Source: Bacteroides sp.
GTDB taxonomy: Bacteria; Bacteroidota; Bacteroidia; Bacteroidales; Muribaculaceae
Reading direction: 5' to 3'
Length of the DNA: 38,238 bases
Assembly (NCBI GenBank): GCA_014802435.1
Contig: JAAVCG010000043.1
Span: 1 to 38,238 of the forward strand
Position numbers and translations under genes: made by a program. The notes beneath the pieces are model-generated. The model was given only the letters and a program-made list of their open reading frames with translations, ran no database searches and was not told the origin of the DNA. Below, in pieces: positions 21,286 to 30,665 of this stretch (position 1 is its first letter; each line of letters opens with the position of its first letter).

Positions 21286-24200
21286 TTAGCGGGAGTATTG
21301 CTCGATTTCGGCGCCGATGCCCGCATTATTGGTGTCTTCCCATTTCAGAGGAGAAATCTTTTCCTGAATCTTCTGGAAAATCACGAAGAGGGCAGGCACG
21401 AACAGGAGCTGGAGAATCATGCCGATGAGCATACCGCCGATAGAGCCGGTTCCGAGCGCGCGGTTGCCGACGGCGCCAACGCCGGTTGAGAACATCAGCG
21501 GGAGCAGACCGATAATCAGGGCGATAGAGGTCATCAAGATTGCGCGCAGACGGGCGCCGGCACCTTGAATGGCCGCATTGACGATACTCATGCCGGTTCG
21601 GCGGCGTTCAAGGGCGAACTCTACAATCAGGATGGCGTTTTTGGCCAAAAGACCAATCAACATGATAAGCGCAATCTGGAAGTAGATGCTGTTAGCGACG
21701 CCAAAAATCTTGGCGAAGATGAATGAGCCCATCAAACCGAACGGAATAGAGAGAATTACGGCGAAGGGAACGATGTAGCTCTCATATTGGGCCGAGAGAA
21801 GCAGATAGACAAAGAGCAAGCAGAGGCCGAAGATGATAGCCGTAGAGTTTGAGCCTTGTTTAGCTTCCTGGCGCGTGATGCCGGAATATTCATAGCCATA
21901 GCCCTGAGGGAGGGTCTGAGAGGCCACCTGGGCAATTGCTTCGAGGGCCTGACCGGAGGAGAATCCGTTGGCGGGCTGACCGGTTACGGAGATTGACGTG
22001 AACATATTGAAGCGGTTCAGCAAGTCAGGAGCATAGATACGCTCCAGAGTGATGAAGTTGCTGACGGAGGCCATCTCGCCGGTCAGAGCGTTGCGCACCT
22101 TGATGCTTTCAAGAGTTTCGGGGCTTACGCGGCTTTCAGGGTTGGCCTGCATCATTACGCGATAAATCTTACCGAAGCGGTTGAAGTTTGAAACGTACAT
22201 ACCGCCATAGTAGCCCTGGAGGGCAGAGAGAATCTGACTGGGGCTGAGGCCGGCTTGTTTTGCCTTGGCAGCGTCAATGTCAATCTTATATTGCGGGAAC
22301 GTCGGGTTGAAGGTGGTGTAGGCCTGCTGGATTTCGGGGCGCTGATTGAGTTCGCCAAGGAAGTTTTGCACAATGGCATAGAACTCGTTGATGTCGCCGC
22401 CGGTGCGGTCCTGCATCTTGAGCTCAAAACCGTTGGTCACACCGAAACCGGAAATCATCGGCGGGGCGAAGGCCACTACGCGGCCATCCTTAACGACCTG
22501 AGAGGCGGCGCCGTAGATTTGGCCGATGATGGCCGTGGCGCTCTCGGCCTTGGAGCGTTGGCTCCAGTTTTTGAGCTTGATGATGAATGTGCCGTAAGTT
22601 GAACCCTGGCCGGCAATGAATGAGTAGCCGACGATTTGCTGAGCATACTCGATTGCGGGAATCTTGGAGAGGATGCCCTGAACCTGGTCCATGGTTTCAA
22701 TGGTACGTTCCTGAGAAGTGCCCGGAGGCATGTCAATCATACAGAACAGGGTGCCGGTATCTTCGGCGGGGACGAGCTCGGTAGGAGTGGACTGCATGAG
22801 CAAAACGAGGATTACCACGCTGATTACTACGGAGATGAACGAGGTTATCTTATGGCGCATGAAGAAGTTGGAGACCTTGCGATAGCCCTTGCTCAGGCCT
22901 TCAAAAGAGCGCTCGAAGGCATCCTTGAATCGGCGGGAGAAGAGACCGATGAGGGCCAGGACGGCCACGGCGCAGGCAATGAGGCTCTTGGTGACGTTTT
23001 CAAAGTCATACCATCCGAGGACCATGAAGACGATAGTTGCCGTCAGCAGCAGGGTGGTGACCCATGCGGGGAAGACGAAGCGGGAGCCGGTTTTCTTGGC
23101 CGAGTCAGTGATGTTAGACTTGATGCGGGCGCCAACGGTTGAGTTGGTTTCGTCTTCTTCGCCCTTATGGGGTTTGAGGAAGACGGCACAAAGGGCGGGC
23201 GACAGGGTCAAGGCGTTGATTGCGGAGAATCCGATTGCGATGGCCATTGTTAGACCAAACTGACGATAGAACACGCCGGAGGTGCCGCTCATGAATGATA
23301 CGGGGATGAACACGAGCATCATGACCAGGGTGATGGAGATGATAGCCGTGCCGATTTCTGACATGGCATCGATGGCGGCCTTGCGTGCAGACTTGTAGCC
23401 TACGTCAAGTTTGGCATGAACCGCCTCGACGACGACTATGGCGTCATCGACCACGATGGCGATGGCCAAGACGAGGGCCGACAGAGTGATGAGGTTGATT
23501 GAGAACCCGATGATGTTCATCAGGAAGAATGTGCCGATAAGGGCCACGGGGATTGCGATTGCGGGGATAATCGTCGAGCGGATATCCTGAAGGAAGAGGT
23601 AAGTAACCAGGAACACAAGGATGAAGGCCTCGATGAGGGTTTGAATCACATGGTGAATCGACGCATAGAGGAAGTCATTGTTGTTCATGGGGATTGCGAA
23701 GTCGAGGCCGGCGGGGAGGTCGGCTTTCATCTTGTCAACTTCGGCGAGACAGTCATTGATAATCTGGGTTGCGTTAGAGCCGGCGGTCTGGAACACCATG
23801 GCGAATGATGAGGGATGGCCATTGAGCATGTTACGGAAGCCGTAAGTAACGCGGCCGAGTTCAACGTCGGCAACGTCTTTCAGGTAGAGGACATCGCCAT
23901 TGGACGATGCGCGGACCACTATGTCTTCAAACTCTTCCGGAGTGACGAGGCGGCCCTTATAGCGCATGGTGTACTCGAACGACTGATTGCCCTGTGAGCC
24001 GAATGTACCGGGGGCGGCTTCGACGTTCTGCTCGGCGATGGCGGCGGAAATGTCGGTAGGCACGAGGCCATACTGAGCCATCACGTCGGGCTTGAGCCAG
24101 ATACGCATAGAATAGTCGGCGGCCATACACATCACGTCACCTACACCGGAGACGCGCTGCAGCTGGGGCACGACGTTGATTTTCATGTAGTTGTCAAGAA

Positions 24201-24660
24201 ACTCCTGAGAGTAGACTCCGGTAGTGTCATAGAGGGCGATACCGACGAGCATTGAGCTCTGACGCTTCTGAGTGGTGACGCCTACCTGAACCACTTCGGC
24301 CGGGAGCAGGTTAGTAGCCTTGGAGACACGGTTCTGGACATCGACGGCGGCCATGTTCGGGTCAAATCCCTGCTCGAAGTTAACGGTGATTGTCGCCGAG
24401 CCGTTGGAAGTGGCGCTTGATTCCATGTAAGTCATGCCTTCGGCGCCGTTGATTGATTCTTCAAGGGGGGCAATCACGGAGTTGAGCACGGCCTGAGCGT
24501 TAGCGCCCGGATATTGGGTTGAAACGGAGATAGTAGGCGGTGCGATGTCGGGGAATTGTGTGATAGGCAGGGAGACGAGCCCGATCAAGCCTAACAGCAC
24601 AATGAAGATAGAGATAACCGTCGAGAGTACCGGGCGGTTAATAAATCTGTCTAATTTCAT
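21286..24660 (-). CDS. RND multidrug efflux permease (HAE1/AcrB family)
   Basis: An inner-membrane proton/drug antiporter of 1124 residues, longer than the about 1050 of AcrB. It begins with the canonical MKLDRFINRPVLSTVISIFI. The proton-relay aspartates D405-D406 are in IVVDDAIVVVEAVH. Periplasmic docking and porter text is intact (ITQFPDIAPPTISVSTQYPG, AVDVQNRVSKATNLLP). The extra length is at about 497-577, between TM6 and TM7, and seems to contain two additional hydrophobic segments (WVTTLLLTATIVFMVLGW and KSLIACAVAVLALIGLF). The gene lies 8 bp after the adaptor gene. The substrate range cannot be predicted. Confidence 0.95.
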   Translation of the reverse strand: MKLDRFINRPVLSTVISIFIVLLGLIGLVSLPITQFPDIAPPTISVSTQYPGANAQAVLNSVIAPLEESINGAEGMTYMESSATSNGSATITVNFEQGFDPNMAAVDVQNRVSKATNLLPAEVVQVGVTTQKRQSSMLVGIALYDTTGVYSQEFLDNYMKINVVPQLQRVSGVGDVMCMAADYSMRIWLKPDVMAQYGLVPTDISAAIAEQNVEAAPGTFGSQGNQSFEYTMRYKGRLVTPEEFEDIVVRASSNGDVLYLKDVADVELGRVTYGFRNMLNGHPSSFAMVFQTAGSNATQIINDCLAEVDKMKADLPAGLDFAIPMNNNDFLYASIHHVIQTLIEAFILVFLVTYLFLQDIRSTIIPAIAIPVALIGTFFLMNIIGFSINLITLSALVLAIAIVVDDAIVVVEAVHAKLDVGYKSARKAAIDAMSEIGTAIISITLVMMLVFIPVSFMSGTSGVFYRQFGLTMAIAIGFSAINALTLSPALCAVFLKPHKGEEDETNSTVGARIKSNITDSAKKTGSRFVFPAWVTTLLLTATIVFMVLGWYDFENVTKSLIACAVAVLALIGLFSRRFKDAFERSFEGLSKGYRKVSNFFMRHKITSFISVVISVVILVLLMQSTPTELVPAEDTGTLFCMIDMPPGTSQERTIETMDQVQGILSKIPAIEYAQQIVGYSFIAGQGSTYGTFIIKLKNWSQRSKAESATAIIGQIYGAASQVVKDGRVVAFAPPMISGFGVTNGFELKMQDRTGGDINEFYAIVQNFLGELNQRPEIQQAYTTFNPTFPQYKIDIDAAKAKQAGLSPSQILSALQGYYGGMYVSNFNRFGKIYRVMMQANPESRVSPETLESIKVRNALTGEMASVSNFITLERIYAPDLLNRFNMFTSISVTGQPANGFSSGQALEAIAQVASQTLPQGYGYEYSGITRQEAKQGSNSTAIIFGLCLLFVYLLLSAQYESYIVPFAVILSIPFGLMGSFIFAKIFGVANSIYFQIALIMLIGLLAKNAILIVEFALERRRTGMSIVNAAIQGAGARLRAILMTSIALIIGLLPLMFSTGVGAVGNRALGTGSIGGMLIGMILQLLFVPALFVIFQKIQEKISPLKWEDTNNAGIGAEIEQYSR

Positions 24661-24668
24661 TTTTCTTC

Positions 24669-25805
24669 TTATTCAGCAATGTTGATGGTGATGCCGTTAC
24701 GCGCCTTGGTGCCGATTCCTTCGGTCACGATGCGGTCGCCGGCAGAGAGGCCTTCGGTGACTACATAGTTTTTGCCGTCCTGAAGCGGGTCAATCTGGAT
24801 AATCTGCTGGTGGAGCACATTGTCCTTATCGACGGTCATGACGTACTTGCTGCCCTGGATTTCGCCGGTGGCAGTCTGGGGAATAACGATTACGTCAGTA
24901 AACTGTTCGGGGATGATAACCATGCCGGTAGAGCCTGAGCGGAGCACTCCGTTGGCATTATCAAAGAGGGCGCGCACGGTTGATGCACCGGTTGAGGCGT
25001 CAATCACTCCGCTAACCGTTGCAACCTTGCCTTTCTGAGGATAGATTGAGCCATTGGCGAGCTTGAGTTCTACCGGGGGCATGGCGGCGATGGCGGCATT
25101 GAGGCTCTTGGCGCCGGCATCGGTCATGTCGAGAATCTGACGCTCGGTCAGTGAGAAGTAGGCATAGACCTGAGAGTTATCGCTGACAGTGGTCAGGGCC
25201 TGGCCGGAGGGAGAGGCCAGCGCACCGACTCGCAAGGGAATTGAGCCAACGACGCCCGCAGAGGGAGCAGTCACCAGAGTATAGCTGAGGTTCTTCTTGG
25301 CGTTAACGAGTCCGGCTTCGGCCTGAGCGAGCTGGCTCTTGGCCTGAGCTAATTGGTTTTCAGAGATTTGCATGGCGTGCTCGCTGATAATGTTCTTGGC
25401 ACGCAGCGCGCGATTGCTCTCAACGGAGATTTCAGCGGTCTGCACGGCGGTCTTGGCAACGTTTACAGCGGCTTCGGCCTGAGTGACGGCAGCCTGATAG
25501 GGCACCTGGTCAATAGTGAAAAGCAGTTGGCCCTTAGAGACTTGTGCGCCTTCGTCAACATGGACGGCGGTGATAGTTCCGCTGATAAGGGGGCGCACGT
25601 CAATGTCAGTTTTACCCTTGATAGTAGCCGGATATTGGCTTTCCAACTCGATATTAGAAGGCTCTACGGTCATTACGGCCAAAGTGGGAGCCTGATTCAT
25701 CATAGCGGCCATTTGAGCGGCCTGGTCGGATTTTCCACAACCGCTGAGGGTTGCGAGGGCTGCGAGTCCGATAGAAGCAGCCGATAATTGGAGAATTCGC
25801 TTCAT
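24669..25805 (-). CDS. Periplasmic adaptor of the RND pump (AcrA/MFP family)
   Basis: A 378-residue lipoprotein linking permease and outer-membrane channel. The start MKRILQLSAASIGL leads to lipobox LSGC (C23). The barrel-sandwich/lipoyl half starts at IDVRPLISGTITAVHVDEGA, a helical hairpin of about 100-165 is rich in Ala, Gln and Lys, and the second lipoyl half is TLVTAPSAGVVGSIPLRVG-like. The beta-barrel and membrane-proximal domains follow (GSTGMVIIPEQF, VTEGLSAGDRIVTEGIG). It is the first gene of the operon adaptor-permease-channel-lpxA-ybhN. No regulator gene adjoins it. Confidence 0.93.
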   Translation of the reverse strand: MKRILQLSAASIGLAALATLSGCGKSDQAAQMAAMMNQAPTLAVMTVEPSNIELESQYPATIKGKTDIDVRPLISGTITAVHVDEGAQVSKGQLLFTIDQVPYQAAVTQAEAAVNVAKTAVQTAEISVESNRALRAKNIISEHAMQISENQLAQAKSQLAQAEAGLVNAKKNLSYTLVTAPSAGVVGSIPLRVGALASPSGQALTTVSDNSQVYAYFSLTERQILDMTDAGAKSLNAAIAAMPPVELKLANGSIYPQKGKVATVSGVIDASTGASTVRALFDNANGVLRSGSTGMVIIPEQFTDVIVIPQTATGEIQGSKYVMTVDKDNVLHQQIIQIDPLQDGKNYVVTEGLSAGDRIVTEGIGTKARNGITINIAE

Positions 25806-25856
25806 AAATATGGTTTTAACGTATCTTTTTTGCCTTAACGTGAGTAAATTTCACTG

Positions 25857-25864
25857 CAAAATTA
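25857..25864 (-). promoter_or_regulatory. -7 element of the efflux operon
   Basis: Minus strand TAATTTTG, matching TAnnTTTG, about 52 bp before the adaptor ATG. The -33 position has no clear TTTG, so the promoter may be weak or need an activator. Confidence 0.45.
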
Positions 25865-26016
25865 AACAATTTCAGCGACATAATAAAGAATAAATACGCC
25901 TTTTTAACCACATTTAACCGCCGAGTTCCCTTTTTGACCAGCAAAACGGAAATCCAGACGAAGCAAACCTTTCCCCGCACCCGACTCGCCAGGCCCCCGG
26001 CTCTGTCCAAGACCGG

Positions 26017-26360
26017 GATAGTGCGACCCATCCCGGGTCGTAAGTATGTGTGATGGTTGCCGGCATCCCGCGGTAGCTTCTCAACCGCGGGTTAACAAGA
26101 GGTGAAAGCCCGCCGGGCTTTATGTAAAGGCGGTGAGGCAGAACTTTGGATGCGTACATGACCGGGCTTCGTGGCGCCCTCGCCACGATGGAGCGCAAGC
26201 TCCACGCTTTTCGCCTCAATGTCTGGTAGATGTGTCGCTGACGCGCCACCGTGGCGAGGGCGCCACGGAGCCCGGTGGCTTTCGCTAAATCATGAGTTTT
26301 GCAATAGCTTCACAATAAAATACATCCACAGACCACAACCCGGGGACGGCTTGCACTATC
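26017..26360. repeat. Composite repeat block with outer inverted repeats
   Basis: The gene-free stretch 25806-26378 is mostly repeat. The outer pair is 26017-26041 and, inverted, 26335-26360, which agree at about 21 of 25 positions; both carry GATAGTGC at the outer or inner end and CGGG. Between them are small perfect hairpins: CCCGCGGT/ACCGCGGG (26067-26091) and AAAGCCC-3 nt-GGGCTTT (26105-26121), the latter terminator-like. The large R2 element follows. No open reading frame here has the character of a gene. Confidence 0.6.
26161..26276. repeat. R2 inverted-repeat element, copy 1
   Basis: Arms of 31 bp at 26161-26191 and 26246-26276 match at 29 of 31 positions when one is inverted; they contain GTGGCGCCCTCGCCAC. 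Each arm is itself palindromic, and the spacer starts with the small hairpin GGAGCGCAAGCTCC. The same element, similar in length, spacing and order, occurs at 38112-38228. Confidence 0.88.
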
Positions 26361-26378
26361 TTCGATGCTCATTCCGGG

Positions 26379-27212
26379 TTAGAGGGGGAGGTCTTTGGCG
26401 AGGACTTGGGCGGAGGGGGAGAGGATGTAGGCGGAGGGCATTGCGGGGAAGATGTAGAGTTCTTGGGCGTCGATTTGGCCGAGGTCGCGGACGACGGTCC
26501 AGTCCTGCGGGAAGAGGGGGAGGACTTCATTGAAGGCGGCGGCGTTAACTTCGGGGCAGACGGCGATTACGGGGCGGCCTTGGGCGGCTTCGGCGGCGCG
26601 AGGAATGAGGCCTTTGCAGACGTTACATTCGGAGTCAAAGAAGTAGACGAGGGTTTCGCCATGGGTGCGGAGGAATTCGTGGAGGGTTCCCCGGCGGCCG
26701 TTGGAGTCAACATAGGGGAAGTCGGCGGCGGTGGTTCCGACGCGGTTTTTGAGCACCTGGGGGAGGAGGAGTTCGGTTCGCTCCCATTGGGGTGCAGCTT
26801 GGAGGAAATAGAGGAACGTTTCTTCGGAGCGCAGGGGGGAGTTGGGGTCGAAGAGATAGCGTTCAGCCAGGGGCATTATGCGGTCGATGCCTCCTTTTTT
26901 GAGCATTTGGTTTACTCCGGCGGCGATGGAGTCAGGTGATGAGGCCATGGAAGCGATGGCGGCAAAATTGGCCATGGCTTGCTGCAAGGCGGGGCTGACG
27001 GAGTCGGCGGGGACGTCGGCAGGGGGGAAAACGGCATCGTCCCAGAATCGGGCACAAATAGTGGAAGCCCTCTCGTGAGGGTCCCTGATTGAGGGCGACA
27101 CGGAGGGCAGGGGATAGTCCTCAGCGGGGGCTGAGGGGATTGTTTGGTTATTTTTTGCGCACCCCACGCTTAAGAGCAGCGCGAGAGGCGGCAGGAGATT
27201 GAGCAGGTGCAT
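26379..27212 (-). CDS. Thioredoxin-fold lipoprotein (DUF5106-like)
   Basis: A 277-residue lipoprotein: the short signal peptide MHLLNLLPPLALLLSVGC gives lipidation at C18. A helical region (about 45-150) includes ARFWDDAVF and GGIDRIMPLAERYLFDPNSP, as in DUF5106 proteins. The C-terminal half resembles TlpA-type thioredoxin folds: LVYFFDSECNVCKGLIP with a CxxC pair (C196, C199), ending at MPSAYILSPSAQVLAKDLPL, where the proline before the last strands is the expected cis-Pro region. It could act as a thiol-disulfide protein on the envelope. It is the last gene of the fimbrial operon and starts 65 bp inside the preceding tip-protein gene, an unusually long overlap. A role in folding fimbrial subunits is inference. 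Confidence 0.75.
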   Translation of the reverse strand: MHLLNLLPPLALLLSVGCAKNNQTIPSAPAEDYPLPSVSPSIRDPHERASTICARFWDDAVFPPADVPADSVSPALQQAMANFAAIASMASSPDSIAAGVNQMLKKGGIDRIMPLAERYLFDPNSPLRSEETFLYFLQAAPQWERTELLLPQVLKNRVGTTAADFPYVDSNGRRGTLHEFLRTHGETLVYFFDSECNVCKGLIPRAAEAAQGRPVIAVCPEVNAAAFNEVLPLFPQDWTVVRDLGQIDAQELYIFPAMPSAYILSPSAQVLAKDLPL

Positions 27213-30200
27213 TGGCTTGAGCTGTAGTGTAAGAGCGTACGCAACGGATTGACATGTTTTTGTTGTGGGTTGAGAGGTCGCGGCTATCGATGGAGAATTT
27301 TCCGTCGCCGTTGGTCATCTCATAGACATGATATGTGCGGACGCGGTTATTGAACGAGGGGTGCAGTCCATCGGCGCCGACGTAACGGTAATGATACTGT
27401 GTGCGCGACAGGAGGTTACATGAGCCGCTGCTGCCGGCAAAGGCATACCAGATGTAGTTCCCGATGTTGTTTTCGTTCATATTTGGGAATTTTTCCTTGA
27501 ATCCGGGGTCATTGACAAAGTCCTGAGCGATGTTTTTGTTCCAGTTTTCGTTCCAAGCCCATTGCATGATTGTGAGCTCGGTGATTGTCGGCAGACGCCA
27601 GCCGGGGCCGATTGCGTTACAGGGCGAGAAGTCAGGTTCGGAGCGGAGGGCTTCAAAGAGGCCTTCCATCTGAGTTTGGTTGACGGCAAATGAGGTGTTT
27701 GCCTGGTCAATGTTGATGACCGTGTCAGCAATTTCAAACTGGAAAGTGGGGAAGTTATTTTCAGAGAATGAGAGGACTCGGCCGGGAGTTTCCGTGAAAC
27801 GGGGCACATTGATGAGCGATTGCGAATTGAGGTAGCGCATGGTTATGCGTCCGCGCTTATGGTCCTGAAATTTGGCAATTTCGCCATCTTCGGTTTCTTC
27901 AATCTCGTTTGCATAGGGGGTATATTCAAAGATTGACTCGAACTGATAGTCGGGATAATCCTGAATATTCCAGGGGATGCCGTCGAGGTGTTCGCCGCTG
28001 GTTCCGAGCGAGCGGGCACATCTGACGTAGTATCTCTCGTCGTAGTCCCATGAGGTGGTAGTGGTCTGTCCGAGGGATAGGGCGCTGAATGATACACCCT
28101 CTTCGGCCCAGATTTTATTGAGGCTGGAGGTCAGATAGTGGCGGTTTTTATATTCGGAGGCGGTGACATTACCCTCTTTTGATTCGCGCTGAACGTTATA
28201 GAGCTGCACATCGTCGGTCAGGGCGCCGTAGCCGATGTAGAGGAGCTGCATCTGTTCGAGCGAGGGGATATACCAGACGAATTCTTCGCGGTCAATGAGT
28301 CCGTTGCCGTTGAGGTCACGGTTACGCTGGAGGCAGGCGGAGAGGAGGTTGGTTTCGTTTTTGAGAACGCCTGCGCCTTGATTGGTGGGGCGATTCAGGT
28401 ATCCTTCGTCATTAATCATGAGTTTGTATTCCCATGTGTCGTGTTCGGGTCCGGAATTGGCGCGCCAGCAGTTTTGACGACCGAATTTTGAGACGTCAAA
28501 TCGGTTCTTATTGTATTGATAACCGGGATTGCGGCTATACGTTCCCAGGGGGATTCCGGCCACTCCGGCTTCAAAGAGGTCTTCTTCAATACATTCCGTA
28601 GCCCATCCTTGCTGGAGGTCGGCCATGTTGACATCATAGATTGTCTGCATGCAGCGCTGCACGAAGGTGGTGCCGGAGGTGGTATAGGAGCTGTTATGGT
28701 CAGTTGAGAACTTTGAGGTGCCGAGCATTGTGAATCGGCGCGACTGGCCATTGCGCAGGAGGTCTTTCCAGGAGACTTCGGCTCCGGTTACGGGATGTTG
28801 GGTATAGAGATATTCGCTGAAGTAGACGGTGAAGGTGAGTTCATCAGGCGCGGTTTCGTCGTTGGCGTAGTCATAGAGGCGCTGCATGAACTTTTTGGCG
28901 TCGAGGGTTTTCTTTTCGGCCCCGTTTCCGCGTGCGTCGGTATAGTGGATGTATCGGCGGTTGACCTCTTCGGGTTTGTGCTCATAGAATTCGAGCCATT
29001 CCATGTAGGGGAGAGCCGTATTGGGGTCATCGTCCGGATTTTCGGGGTTGAACTTGTATGAGCGGCGGGTCACTTGGAATACGGGGACCGTGACGCTAAT
29101 CTGGAGGTTATCGGCCTTGATTGCGTCAATTACGCTCTGTTTGGTGATGGTTACGACTCGCTGCTCATAGTGGGCATCGAGATTGATGGTGCTGGAGGTA
29201 GTAGAGATGATGTCGCCTTCGCTGTCGGGGCGGTCTTCTTCGTCCTTGTTGACTTCGACGGTGATTTTATCTACTCCGGCAACGCGGACAATGTAGGTAT
29301 AATTGAAGTTACGGTAGGTGTTGAAGTCGGTGTTGTCAGCATCAGGGCCTGAGCCGGAGTTATGGCCCAGGAAGATGGTGTAGGTAACGTCGCCGGTGAC
29401 GTTTTTGAGTGTGCGGCTTCCTTCGGCGGTGCCGTCATCTTCAGTGACCCATGAGGCGCCGGAGTAAGTTCCGCGGAGCACTACGAAAGTGGCGCCGGCG
29501 GGGGCGTTGGTCCATGTTTTGTCTTCCGGATTGGTATGGTTCGTATAGTCTTCGCCGGTCCATCGGGCACGGTCGCCGTAGGTTTTGATGTTGTCGGCGT
29601 TGCCACGTCCGGGGTGATTGTCGGCCACGAAGAAGTTGAAGCCATAGAGGCCGTCGTAGGTCTCCGTTGCGGGGAGTTCGTCCTTGACGACTTCGTCTTC
29701 GCGGTCAAAACGGGTGATGACGAGGGTCCGGACGGGATTGGGCTCCAGGGGAGTGTTATCGTCGGCATATCCTCGGCAAAAGAGGGGGGTGCTTCCGGGG
29801 AGATTATAGATTTGCCAGCTTTGGAGCTCAAACTTGCCGGCGGGGATTACCCCGTTGGGGTCAGAGGGACCTTCGCTGAGCACCAGGAATTTGACTCTTG
29901 ACTGCAGGGGAGTGAGCCAGAGCGTGCCGTTGAGTCGTTCGCTGTCAATGTTGACGTATCCTTTGTGGTTGTTGGTGTTATCGTCAGAGATGTCAGAGAC
30001 GAAGTCACAGGGGGTGTTGATATGGTGTTCCTGGTGTTCGTCGTTGTTGTCGCAGTAATATCCGCTCATGACGGTGAGCGACTGTTCGAAGTCAGGCATC
30101 TTGGAGTCAGGGTCGACGGTGGAGACCATGATTTCGCGCAGGTCGCTGATGTTTTCAACCTTGCTGAGCTTATTGAGAATCATGGCCGAGCCCTTACGGT

Positions 30201-30654
30201 TACAGTTAGCGACACCGACGATACGTGACGGGCCGGTGGTTGTATGGATTTTTTCGATTATTCCGGAGGTGCTGCTGTTACCGTTACGGTTGCGAAGCAC
30301 TGCGGCGGAGCCGGTGGTGCTGTAGGCGGGGTCACAGAGCGTAGTGGCCGATGAGTTGATTTGGGGGAAGTAATATTTTGATTTTAGTTCATTGGTGTTT
30401 TGGTCAAAGATGAAAAGATAGAGGTCATAGACGGTATGGTCAGTCTCGGAGTCAGTCGTTGCGCGGGAGCCTACGATGGCATCCTCGGCCTCGGGGACTT
30501 GGAGTCCGAGGGAGATTTCCACGGGCTGGCCGGGGGCGAGTCCGCCTTTGACGCTGTTATATAGATAGTCATCCGTGCAGGCGCTGAGTCCCATCAGGGT
30601 CAGCAGGGCCGGCAGGAGGATGAGCAATGATATGTTGAGATGTCTAAGTTTCAT
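27148..30654 (-). CDS. Large fimbrial tip-like lipoprotein (DUF4906 type)
   Basis: A 1168-residue exported lipoprotein; the start at 30654 gives MKLRHLNISLLILLPALL with lipobox LSAC (C26). The N-terminal pilin-like part (about 45-480) has the fimbrillin pattern PVEISLGLQVPEAEDAI-VGSRATTD, with a possible Arg processing site at R64, and DHTVYDLYLFIFDQ. The C-terminal half includes a calcium-loop-like DLNGNGLIDREE at about 780-791. Near 1015 it has IGPGWRLPTITELTIMQW and ends with SIRCVRS, typical of a C-type-lectin-like FISUMP/DUF1566/FGE fold. Size, order in the operon and C-terminal domain suggest the tip adhesin. A TTG start at 30669 is possible but less likely. Confidence 0.8.
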   Translation of the reverse strand: MKLRHLNISLLILLPALLTLMGLSACTDDYLYNSVKGGLAPGQPVEISLGLQVPEAEDAIVGSRATTDSETDHTVYDLYLFIFDQNTNELKSKYYFPQINSSATTLCDPAYSTTGSAAVLRNRNGNSSTSGIIEKIHTTTGPSRIVGVANCNRKGSAMILNKLSKVENISDLREIMVSTVDPDSKMPDFEQSLTVMSGYYCDNNDEHQEHHINTPCDFVSDISDDNTNNHKGYVNIDSERLNGTLWLTPLQSRVKFLVLSEGPSDPNGVIPAGKFELQSWQIYNLPGSTPLFCRGYADDNTPLEPNPVRTLVITRFDREDEVVKDELPATETYDGLYGFNFFVADNHPGRGNADNIKTYGDRARWTGEDYTNHTNPEDKTWTNAPAGATFVVLRGTYSGASWVTEDDGTAEGSRTLKNVTGDVTYTIFLGHNSGSGPDADNTDFNTYRNFNYTYIVRVAGVDKITVEVNKDEEDRPDSEGDIISTTSSTINLDAHYEQRVVTITKQSVIDAIKADNLQISVTVPVFQVTRRSYKFNPENPDDDPNTALPYMEWLEFYEHKPEEVNRRYIHYTDARGNGAEKKTLDAKKFMQRLYDYANDETAPDELTFTVYFSEYLYTQHPVTGAEVSWKDLLRNGQSRRFTMLGTSKFSTDHNSSYTTSGTTFVQRCMQTIYDVNMADLQQGWATECIEEDLFEAGVAGIPLGTYSRNPGYQYNKNRFDVSKFGRQNCWRANSGPEHDTWEYKLMINDEGYLNRPTNQGAGVLKNETNLLSACLQRNRDLNGNGLIDREEFVWYIPSLEQMQLLYIGYGALTDDVQLYNVQRESKEGNVTASEYKNRHYLTSSLNKIWAEEGVSFSALSLGQTTTTSWDYDERYYVRCARSLGTSGEHLDGIPWNIQDYPDYQFESIFEYTPYANEIEETEDGEIAKFQDHKRGRITMRYLNSQSLINVPRFTETPGRVLSFSENNFPTFQFEIADTVINIDQANTSFAVNQTQMEGLFEALRSEPDFSPCNAIGPGWRLPTITELTIMQWAWNENWNKNIAQDFVNDPGFKEKFPNMNENNIGNYIWYAFAGSSGSCNLLSRTQYHYRYVGADGLHPSFNNRVRTYHVYEMTNGDGKFSIDSRDLSTHNKNMSIRCVRSYTTAQANAPAQSPAASRAALKRGVRKK

Positions 30655-30665
30655 GTCGTTTGGTG

